NCBI GenBank assembly: GCA_030634675.1
Contig: DAOWAH010000014.1
Location: 1-16,023 of the forward strand
Length of the DNA: 16,023 bases
Direction: 5' to 3'
Origin: Fidelibacterota bacterium
GTDB lineage: Bacteria > Marinisomatota > Marinisomatia > Marinisomatales > TCS56
The first letter of the stretch is position 1. Each line of letters opens with the position of its first letter. The position numbers and the translations under genes were made by a program. Below are positions 6,504 through 12,655 of the stretch, piece after piece. The notes below the pieces were generated by a model. It was given only the letters and a program-made list of their open reading frames with translations. It was not told the DNA's origin and made no database searches.

Positions 6504-7163
6504 TTAGAATGTATTGGAAATCTCAAGTGTAATAATTTCAAACAGCCCTTGAAAATGATTAATTAGGATGGGCTTTACTTCATCAATTGAAATTTCACTT
6601 TTTAACAAACGGCTCATTGTTGTGACACCGAATTGGGCCATTCCACAAGGGACAATGCTGTCGAAATACTTCAGATCGGTGTCCACATTCAAGGCAAATC
6701 CATGCATACTTACCCAACGTGATAGTCGTACTCCCAATGCTGCCACTTTCTCATCATTCACCCACGCACCAATATATTTGGGGCGACGTTCTGCAACAAT
6801 CCCAAAATCCGCCAGTGTCCTGATAAGAACCTCCTCCAAGGAATGCATATACCAGCCGACACTCAAACGATAATTATGCAGGTCCATAATCGGGTAACCC
6901 ACCAGTTGTCCAGGACCATGATAAGTGATATCGCCACCCCGTTCGACCTGGTAAATATTCACATCTTTGGGGTGATCCGGCAACAGGTTCGCGCGGTCGG
7001 CATTGCGCCCAATCGTATAAACCGGTTCGTGTTCCACCAGGATCAGGGTATCTTCAATTTTACCAGCGACCCGTTCGCCGTGCAATCGCTTTTGCAGTTC
7101 CCAAGTTTGTTGGAATGACTTATTTCCCAGATCGAGAATTTGCACGGATTGATTACTATCCAT
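6504..7163 (-). CDS. lipB: Octanoyltransferase (lipoate-protein ligase B)
   Basis: This enzyme transfers octanoyl groups from acyl carrier protein to lipoyl domains, the first step of de novo lipoate synthesis. It has 219 residues, typical of LipB. The family motif RGGDITYHGPGQ is at 75-86. The catalytic dyad is Lys139 (within DEKVAALGVR) and Cys173 (within VPCGM). The last 20 or so residues are less conserved. The gene starts at ATG 7163, 36 bases after the lpdA stop; the ribosome site is weak, so translation may depend on the upstream gene. It is followed by lipA, the next enzyme of the pathway. Confidence 0.97.
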   Translation of the reverse strand: MDSNQSVQILDLGNKSFQQTWELQKRLHGERVAGKIEDTLILVEHEPVYTIGRNADRANLLPDHPKDVNIYQVERGGDITYHGPGQLVGYPIMDLHNYRLSVGWYMHSLEEVLIRTLADFGIVAERRPKYIGAWVNDEKVAALGVRLSRWVSMHGFALNVDTDLKYFDSIVPCGMAQFGVTTMSRLLKSEISIDEVKPILINHFQGLFEIITLEISNTF

Positions 7164-7199
7164 CAGAATAAGTGAAAAAATAGATAAATTGCTATTGGT

Positions 7200-8588
7200 T
7201 TATTGATGTATCGCCTCGCCATAAGCATCAGCGGCAGCTTCCATAATAGCTTCTGAAAGAGTGGGGTGGGCATGGATCGTTGTGGCTAAATCGAACCAGG
7301 TGGCTCCCAGCGCTCTGGCTACTACCAATTCAGCTATCAATTCCGTGGCTTCCGCCCCAATAATGTGGCAACCTAATAATTTACCAGTAGCTTCCTCAAA
7401 TATAATTTTAACAAACCCGGTATTTTCTCCAATAGCCAGGGATTTTCCAATATTACGAAAAAGGAATCGCCCGATTTTGATTTCAATTCCCTGCTCCACA
7501 GCTGCCTGTTCAGTCATTCCTACCGATGCCACCTGGGGCTGGCAATAAGTACAACCGGGAATATTGCTCAAATCAAGCGGCGCCGGACTTTTACCCACCG
7601 CCTGTTCCACGGCAATGCGTCCCTGGGACGAAGCCACATGAGCCAACCAGGGTGGACCCGTCACATCTCCGATTGCGTAAATATTAGTGATATTGGTCCG
7701 ACCGAAGCCATCCGCAACAATCGCACCCCGATCAGTATTTACACCAACTTTATTTAAACCTATTTCTTCAATATTACCGGTTACGCCCACTGCTACCAAG
7801 GCATAATCGGCTTCTATAATTGCTTCTGTTCCATCTTTTTCGATAGCTACTTGAACGCCAGCACCCGTTTTTTCGATCCGGTCAACGCGGGTGCTGGTAT
7901 GAATTTTCAGCCCTGATTTCTTAAAATTTTTATCCAATTCTTTGGACACTTCCTCATCCTCGACCGGCAGAATACGGGGCAGCATTTCAACAACGTGAAC
8001 TTGCGTTCCGAACATATTATAAAAATAGGCGAATTCCACCCCGATGGCGCCCGCGCCGATGATTACCATTTTCTTTGGCGGCGCTTCAAGTACCATGGCT
8101 TCTTTGGATGAAATCACCCTATCCCCGTCGGTCTCCAGACCCGGGAAGGTGCGATTGCGGGCTCCGGTGGCGATTAGGATTGTATCAGCCGTGACCAATT
8201 GCGATTCGTTCTTTCCCGCAACAACTATTTCATTGGCAGATTTCAGTTTACCCCTGCCAACGAGGTAAGTAATTCCATTCTGCTTCATCAAATACTCAAC
8301 CCCTTTTGATAGACGGTCGGCTGTCTGGCGACTGCGTTTTATTGTGGCAGTAAAATCAATTTCGTAGTCACTAACTTTAATTCCAAAACGCTTGGCATTT
8401 TTAATAGTATGCAGCACTTCAGCGTTTTTTAACAGTGCCTTGGTAGGTATGCAGCCCCAGTTTAAACACACTCCACCGAGCTTATCTTTATCGATTATGG
8501 CAACATTCTTACCCAATTGTGCAGCCCGGATAGCAGCGACATATCCGCCAGGTCCGCCACCTAATATGGCTATATCAAATTTTTCCAA
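7200..8588 (-). CDS. lpdA: Dihydrolipoyl dehydrogenase (E3)
   Basis: This flavoprotein re-oxidises the dihydrolipoyl groups of 2-oxoacid dehydrogenase and glycine cleavage complexes, reducing NAD+. It has 462 residues. The FAD-binding GGGPGG is at 10-15, the redox disulfide is C41/C46 within GGVCLNWGCIPTK, the NAD-binding GAGAIG is near 177-182, and the C-terminal active-site motif HAHPTLSE is at 439-446 (His441 and Glu446). It starts with TTG at 8588; AAGGAG lies about eight bases upstream at good spacing and no ATG fits better, so the rare start is likely real and may lower the output. It leads lipB and lipA, so the cluster holds both making and using of lipoyl groups, although no E1 or E2 gene is in the window. 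Confidence 0.96.
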   Translation of the reverse strand: MEKFDIAILGGGPGGYVAAIRAAQLGKNVAIIDKDKLGGVCLNWGCIPTKALLKNAEVLHTIKNAKRFGIKVSDYEIDFTATIKRSRQTADRLSKGVEYLMKQNGITYLVGRGKLKSANEIVVAGKNESQLVTADTILIATGARNRTFPGLETDGDRVISSKEAMVLEAPPKKMVIIGAGAIGVEFAYFYNMFGTQVHVVEMLPRILPVEDEEVSKELDKNFKKSGLKIHTSTRVDRIEKTGAGVQVAIEKDGTEAIIEADYALVAVGVTGNIEEIGLNKVGVNTDRGAIVADGFGRTNITNIYAIGDVTGPPWLAHVASSQGRIAVEQAVGKSPAPLDLSNIPGCTYCQPQVASVGMTEQAAVEQGIEIKIGRFLFRNIGKSLAIGENTGFVKIIFEEATGKLLGCHIIGAEATELIAELVVARALGATWFDLATTIHAHPTLSEAIMEAAADAYGEAIHQ

Positions 8589-8602
8589 TTAGCTCTCCTT
8601 CG

Positions 8603-8669
8603 ATTGTCATCTTGAGCCTGTCGAACCATGCTGGATATTTAAACTTTTCGACCAGCTTGGAGTGACAAT
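8603..8669. repeat. Intergenic imperfect inverted repeat (TGTCA...TGACA, TGAGCCTGTC core)
   Basis: The left arm at 8603-8625 begins ATTGTCA and ends CTGTCGAA; the right arm at 8647-8669 is its imperfect complement, TTCGACCAGC...TGACAAT. Sixteen of 23 positions match, and several mismatches would be G-T pairs in RNA. It fills the gap between folE and lpdA and could act as a weak terminator or mRNA-stabilising hairpin. The ten-base core TGAGCCTGTC recurs in inverse orientation at 12544-12553, which suggests a dispersed intergenic repeat family. Confidence 0.65.
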
Positions 8670-8685
8670 TCATTAATTCAAGTCT

Positions 8686-9264
8686 TTACCGAAAATTGCG
8701 CAGACTGATAATACTCAAAAATTCCGCGCGGGTTTCCACCTCGTCATGGAATTCACCCAGCATAGCACTGGTAGTGGCAAAGGAATTTTGTTTTTCCACA
8801 CCACGCATCTGCATACAAAGATGACGACCTTCCATAACTACGGCAACCCCGGTCGGTTGCAGCACATCCCGTAAAGTTTCGGCTACCTGGTGGGTCAGAC
8901 GTTCCTGGACTTGCAAACGGCGCGAGAACATCTCAATGATCCGGGGGATTTTGGAAAGACCGATCACCTTGCCATTTGGGATATAACCAACATGCGCCTT
9001 ACCAAAGAATGGCAGCATATGATGTTCGCACATTGAGAAAAATTCAATATCCCGAACGATTACCATTTCGGTGCATTCTTCTTTGAAAATGGCCTCATTA
9101 ATAATCGTATCTAATTCGGTACGGTATCCTTTGGAGAAAAATTCCCAGGCTTTAGCCACACGCAGGGGTGTCCTGACAAGTCCCTCCCGCTGCGGGTCTT
9201 CCCCCACTTCAATCAGTAGGTCATGGGTTATCTGCATTATTTTGTCGCGATTGACAGCACTCAT
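8686..9264 (-). CDS. folE: GTP cyclohydrolase I
   Basis: This enzyme converts GTP to 7,8-dihydroneopterin triphosphate, the entry compound for folate and for queuosine synthesis. The protein has 192 residues, the short bacterial form without an N-terminal extension. Zinc ligands are Cys79 and His82 ([18 protein letters not shown]) and Cys150 (HLCMQMRG); the 71-residue spacing between the cysteines equals that in E. coli. The RLTHQVAE substrate motif is near 122-129. The start ATG 9264 overlaps the stop of the transporter gene (ATGA) and follows a strong AAGGAGG, so the two are translationally coupled. Placement after queD and yhhQ suggests that it serves at least in part the 7-deazaguanine route. 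Confidence 0.97.
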   Translation of the reverse strand: MSAVNRDKIMQITHDLLIEVGEDPQREGLVRTPLRVAKAWEFFSKGYRTELDTIINEAIFKEECTEMVIVRDIEFFSMCEHHMLPFFGKAHVGYIPNGKVIGLSKIPRIIEMFSRRLQVQERLTHQVAETLRDVLQPTGVAVVMEGRHLCMQMRGVEKQNSFATTSAMLGEFHDEVETRAEFLSIISLRNFR

Positions 9265-9962
9265 AGTGCCTCCTTTTTAAAACCACGATATCCCCAAACC
9301 AACTCGTCCGGGTCTTCATGTACTTTATCTTTTAATAACCAGACCCCCAGGTAAAATAGGGGTGTGTCGAACAGGGCAAAGAAAAACTTGAATAGATAGG
9401 ACGAAACAATCAAACCAAACAAGGCTCCCAGAGAATTCACGTTGTCTCCCAGATTATTGGCAAAATATAATATCGATAATATGGCCGTGGTGTCAATCAA
9501 CTGGCTGAAAGTCGTGGAAAGATTATTCCGTAGCCAGAGGTGCTTGCCCTTAGTCAGCCGTTTCCAGAAATGAAATAAATGCACATCAACGGTCTGAGCA
9601 ACCAGATATGCTATCATCGACGCGATCGTGTTCCCAACCATAAAACGGTAGACATTCTCAAATGTCGAAGCTGCGCCGGAGACGCCGCTGGCATCCCGCA
9701 GCAAATGTCCCAAGGTCATCAGCCCCAACATGAAGAAATTCATGAAAAAACCGATCCAAACCAGGGTCTGGGCGCGTTTCTTGCCATACAGTTCGCAGAT
9801 CAAATCGGTGGCCAAAAAAGTAAATGGATAGGCCAGTACCCCAGCAGGGACATTCATGAAAAAGACTTGCACGAATTTGGTAGTACCAATCACATTACCT
9901 AACACCAGCGATGTTAAAAATATTCCAGCCAGAAACAGGAATAGTTTTTCTTTGAATTCCAT
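9261..9962 (-). CDS. yhhQ: Queuosine precursor transporter (YhhQ/VUT, DUF165 family)
   Basis: This is a 233-residue inner-membrane protein with about six hydrophobic segments (roughly 7-27, 38-60, 69-87, 109-127, 152-171 and 180-205). Family marks are the aromatic-rich [19 protein letters not shown] in the N-terminal half and a central region, [13 protein letters not shown], followed by [15 protein letters not shown]. coli YhhQ imports preQ0 and preQ1, the precursors of queuosine. The gene starts at ATG 9962, three bases after queD, and its stop overlaps the folE start, so the three genes form one coupled unit. Import and synthesis genes side by side suggest mixed salvage and de novo supply. 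The exact substrate is inferred from the family. Confidence 0.92.
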   Translation of the reverse strand: MEFKEKLFLFLAGIFLTSLVLGNVIGTTKFVQVFFMNVPAGVLAYPFTFLATDLICELYGKKRAQTLVWIGFFMNFFMLGLMTLGHLLRDASGVSGAASTFENVYRFMVGNTIASMIAYLVAQTVDVHLFHFWKRLTKGKHLWLRNNLSTTFSQLIDTTAILSILYFANNLGDNVNSLGALFGLIVSSYLFKFFFALFDTPLFYLGVWLLKDKVHEDPDELVWGYRGFKKEAL

Positions 9963-9965
9963 ATA

Positions 9966-10379
9966 TTAAATATCTTTGCCGTAATAATCGGTAAAAATCG
10001 TAGGCGTTTCCCGCAGTCTAACGCGATACAATTTGGGTCCTTTCAACCGGGATGCAATTTCTTCCCAGATAAATTGGACCATATTTTCCGAACTGGGTTG
10101 CCGGCCTTTGAACCAGGCCACATCTTTTTCTATCTGGGAATGGTCCAGCTGGGCGATGATATTTTCATCGACAATTTTTTTCAATTCACCCAGGTCAATG
10201 CAAAAACCGGTATCAGAATTTATCGGTCCGGTCACTGTCACTTCGAGGGCGTAATTATGTCCGTGCACCCGGGCATCAGGTCCGAAGATCTCCCAATTAC
10301 GCTCATCTGACCAGTCAGTATGGCCATATTGATGAGCGGCACAGAAATGAAATACTTTGGTTATGTAGGGATTTGCCAT
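9966..10379 (-). CDS. queD: 6-carboxytetrahydropterin synthase / PTPS homologue (QueD-like)
   Basis: This is a 137-residue protein of the 6-pyruvoyltetrahydropterin synthase fold. In the queuosine pathway QueD converts the FolE product to 6-carboxytetrahydropterin. Zinc ligands His16 (FCAAHQY), His39 and His41 (HGHNY) are present, as are the Asp79-His80 pair (LDHSQIE), Glu98 (SSENM) and the C-terminal RLRETPT. The catalytic Cys, normally four residues before the first His of HGH, is replaced by Asp35 (PDARVHGH; codon GAT at 10277-10275). Cys13 and Cys60 are at other places. Cysteine-less PTPS paralogues with altered chemistry are known, so the product is not certain. The start ATG 10379 follows GCAGG at short spacing. 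The neighbours yhhQ and folE support a pterin or 7-deazaguanine role. Confidence 0.85.
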   Translation of the reverse strand: MANPYITKVFHFCAAHQYGHTDWSDERNWEIFGPDARVHGHNYALEVTVTGPINSDTGFCIDLGELKKIVDENIIAQLDHSQIEKDVAWFKGRQPSSENMVQFIWEEIASRLKGPKLYRVRLRETPTIFTDYYGKDI

Positions 10380-10436
10380 ATCCTGCCTGCTTTCTTTTTT
10401 ACATCAATTGAAAATTGAATAAATGAGCCACTGAAA

Positions 10437-11084
10437 TCAATAAACGCTTGCTGCCGGACATAGATCAGATAAAACACAATTCTGACACTGTGGCCGTCGG
10501 GCGATACAGACAGCCCGTCCATGGTCAATAATCATATGAGTTAACATTACCCAATCCGGTCTTTCAAAAATAATCATCAACTCTCGTTCGATCTGATCAG
10601 GCTTCCGGCTGGTGGCAAATCCCAGGAGATTCATGATCCGCACCATGTGGGTATCGATCACCATTGCCGGTTCCCCAAAACACTCCCCCAGAACGCAATT
10701 AGCGGTTTTCCGTCCAACGCCGGGCAGACTGACCAGTTCCGTTAAAGTGTCCGGGACTTCCCCACCATGTTCCTCCACGATCCGCAGACTGGCTCCCTGA
10801 ATACTACGGGCTTTCTGATTATGATAGCCACAAGAACGGATATCCTGCGATAATTCATCCGGATTGGCATAAGCAAAATCTTGAGGGAATTTATATTTTT
10901 CGAACAACGCTACGGTAGTTTTGTTTACCCGTTCATCGGTACACTGAGCTGATAGAATGGTTGCCACCAACAATTCATGTCTACTGGAATAATTCAACGA
11001 ACAGGCCGAATCGGGATACTCCCGTTTCAGACGGTTGACAACCTCCCGAGTCCGCTCTTTAACCTGAGTCTTGGATTCAGCCAT
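10437..11084 (-). CDS. nth: Endonuclease III (DNA glycosylase/AP lyase)
   Basis: This base-excision repair enzyme removes oxidised pyrimidines and cuts at the resulting abasic site. The protein has 215 residues, normal for Nth. The helix-hairpin-helix is LPGVGRKTAN at about 120-129 with catalytic Lys126; the catalytic Asp144 is in VIDTHMVRI. The C-terminal 4Fe-4S cluster has the exact CX6CX2CX5C pattern (C193, C200, C203, C209). It starts at ATG 11084, only three bases after the stop of a small degenerate receiver gene, with no clear ribosome site of its own, so translation is probably coupled. The queD cluster follows after 57 bases with no clear terminator. Confidence 0.97.
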   Translation of the reverse strand: MAESKTQVKERTREVVNRLKREYPDSACSLNYSSRHELLVATILSAQCTDERVNKTTVALFEKYKFPQDFAYANPDELSQDIRSCGYHNQKARSIQGASLRIVEEHGGEVPDTLTELVSLPGVGRKTANCVLGECFGEPAMVIDTHMVRIMNLLGFATSRKPDQIERELMIIFERPDWVMLTHMIIDHGRAVCIARRPQCQNCVLSDLCPAASVY

Positions 11085-11087
11085 AAC

Positions 11088-11435
11088 TTACAAGTTCTTG
11101 ACTAGGGTGGGAATATTTTTTGCCAGCGATGAACGGGTCAAAATCAGATTGCAGCCAGCCGCTTTCATTTTATCATGGGTTTCTTTTACTGTATATTTAA
11201 AATAACCTACAATCTGTAATTTTGGCCGGTTGGCCCGGAGCAAGGATATTAAGTGTACTGTTCCAAAATCTGTGTCATCAAGGTCCACGATACACAATCG
11301 GGTGTTAGATTGCAACTGTCCCGGCCAGCGGGTAAAATCATCAACAAATTCTACCGATCTATCTTCGCGGGTCAGGATATCGGATATTTTAGTACCCAAT
11401 TTAAAATCATGAATAAAAAGTAGTACTTCGGCCAT
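11088..11435 (-). CDS. Small degenerate receiver-like (CheY-fold) protein, function unknown
   Basis: I choose ATG 11435 (115 residues, starting MAEVLLFIHDF) because AGGGG lies just upstream; an in-frame TTG at 11474 would add 13 residues that do not look like part of the fold. The pattern of strands fits a receiver domain: VLLFIHDF (acidic D10), LCIVDLDD at 47-54 (Asp51 or Asp53 at the phosphorylation-site position), LQIVGYF at 73-79, and LILTRSS at 97-103. However, the usual Ser/Thr after strand 4 is Phe79 and the conserved Lys after strand 5 appears as Arg101, so phosphorylation-driven switching is doubtful. There is no output domain. It is tightly linked to nth, which is unusual. Remote homology to receivers is inferred by eye; it could be another flavodoxin-like fold. 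Confidence 0.7.
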   Translation of the reverse strand: MAEVLLFIHDFKLGTKISDILTREDRSVEFVDDFTRWPGQLQSNTRLCIVDLDDTDFGTVHLISLLRANRPKLQIVGYFKYTVKETHDKMKAAGCNLILTRSSLAKNIPTLVKNL

Positions 11436-11527
11436 AAACGCCCCTGGGGTTACTGGTTTACGGAATATGTTCAACTGAAATTACAAACAATAGGATAATC
11501 GTTAGACAATGAATATCCCCTCAATAA

Positions 11528-11573
11528 TGTCATTTCGATATGAGTCCCGATTACAGTGGGATTTGAATTGACA
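11528..11573. repeat. Intergenic imperfect inverted repeat (TGTCA...TGACA)
   Basis: A left arm starting TGTCATTTCGAT, with TCCC further in, pairs imperfectly with a right arm GGGATTTGAATTGACA. A short second hairpin follows at 11588-11607 (TGACAC and GTGTCA around eight bases). Both lie between the MBL-fold hydrolase and the receiver-like gene, where a terminator would be expected, but I see no clear T-run. The TGTCA/TGACA ends resemble those of the element at 8603-8669. Confidence 0.45.
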
Positions 11574-11622
11574 ATGATGAATTGTAGTGACACCGCGCTC
11601 CGTGTCATTACCATGATTTATA

Positions 11623-12465
11623 TTAAATATTCACAACTTGGTTTTTGCGATAATGTTTACCATCGAACTTGATAGTGGCAGCGGCAATTTTAGGATCATG
11701 CTCGAAAAACAAAGTCCAATTCTCATCCACCACTCTTGGTAATAGCCCTTGTTTTTCCTCAAGGGTTTGTAAAGGGCGCACGTCATAAGCCATGATCCAC
11801 GGTAACGGAATATGGGCGGCGGTGGGGATTAAATCGGCACAATATAATACGGAACTGATTCCATCGGAAATCAATGGCAACATTTGCCCATCTGTATGAC
11901 CATTGACGACAATATTCGATATACCAGGTAAAAATTCATCTTTCCCGTTCACCAGTTCCACCATCCCATTTTCCGCCAACACCTTCCAGTCCTGTTCCAT
12001 GAAGCTGCCCTGATCCTTTTCGCCGGGGGAATTGGCCAGTGCCCAGTTATCTTTCTGGAACCAGTATCTGGCATTGGGAAATGTTGGTTCGATTTTGCCA
12101 TCGACCAGGCGCGTACCGCCGGCAATATGATCAAAATGCATGTGGGTATTATAGACATCGGTGATATCATCCACTGAGAAACCATATCTTGCCAACGATG
12201 ATTTCAGATTGACCGTTTTGGTGTCGATATCGTAGATCGCCTTGAATTTTTCCTGCCATTTGTCACCATTGCCAGTATCGATTAAAATACGTTTTTCATC
12301 ACTCACCAAGAGTAATGAACGGGTGGACATCTCGATCCGGTTTTTTTCATCGGCGGGAGAGTATTTCTCCCACAGTGGTTTGGGAATGATTCCGAACATG
12401 GCGCCGCCGTCCAGACCGAAGCGGCTGGTTTCGATTTCGTATAATTTATATCGTCCAATTTGCAT
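11623..12465 (-). CDS. MBL-fold metallo-hydrolase, YtnP-like lactonase family
   Basis: This is a 280-residue metallo-beta-lactamase-fold hydrolase. All ligands for two metal ions are visible: HxHxDH at 108-113 (H108, H110, D112, H113), His190 in GHTDGQ, Asp211 in CADL and His256 in EHD. The N-terminal DGGAMFGIIPKPLW resembles the YtnP/AHL-lactonase branch of the superfamily, whose studied members open acyl-homoserine lactone rings. There is no signal peptide, so it should be cytoplasmic. The start is ATG 12465, with a weak GGAA ribosome site. It stands alone between two repeat-rich spacers and has no pathway neighbours, so the natural substrate cannot be told from context. The fold is certain; lactonase activity is an inference from the N-terminal similarity. 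Confidence 0.88.
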   Translation of the reverse strand: MQIGRYKLYEIETSRFGLDGGAMFGIIPKPLWEKYSPADEKNRIEMSTRSLLLVSDEKRILIDTGNGDKWQEKFKAIYDIDTKTVNLKSSLARYGFSVDDITDVYNTHMHFDHIAGGTRLVDGKIEPTFPNARYWFQKDNWALANSPGEKDQGSFMEQDWKVLAENGMVELVNGKDEFLPGISNIVVNGHTDGQMLPLISDGISSVLYCADLIPTAAHIPLPWIMAYDVRPLQTLEEKQGLLPRVVDENWTLFFEHDPKIAAATIKFDGKHYRKNQVVNI

Positions 12466-12534
12466 GATTATTCCAGTTTAATGAAAATGTGAATGGCGGG
12501 AAATTACGTTGGTTCCGAATAATCATTGCAAGTA

Positions 12535-12590
12535 CCACCCTTTGACAGGCTCAGGGTAACATTGTAAGGGCACGGCGCGCCGTACCCTTA
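12535..12590. repeat. Repeat-derived hairpins upstream of the MBL-fold gene
   Basis: Two structures lie in tandem. The first (about 12533-12558) carries GACAGGCTCA, the exact inverse of the core seen at 8613-8622, between ACCCT and AGGGT arms. The second, 12565-12590, is a near-perfect palindrome: TAAGGG pairs with CCCTTA around the 12-base perfect palindrome ACGGCGCGCCGT, with one mismatch. Neither has a T-run. They fill the spacer between the terminator of the oxidoreductase gene and the MBL-fold gene. Confidence 0.6.
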
Positions 12591-12608
12591 TAGTAATTGA
12601 TATTACCT

Positions 12609-12646
12609 AAAATGCCCGGCACCTCCGCGGTGTCGGGCATTTTTTA
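12609..12646 (-). terminator. Strong intrinsic terminator after the Fe-S oxidoreductase gene
   Basis: AATGCCCG pairs with CGGGCATT, extended by a G-T pair and CACC/GGTG around a five-base loop, giving a 13-base stem. It is flanked by A-run and T-run on both sides, so it could work in both directions. It lies about ten bases after the stop codon of the 668-residue oxidoreductase and closes that operon. Confidence 0.85.
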
Positions 12647-12655
12647 AAATTAATA

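Noticed and set aside
11435..11474. Upstream TTG start for the receiver-like gene
   Set aside because: The extra 13 residues do not fit the start of the first strand, and AGGGG is placed for the ATG at 11435.
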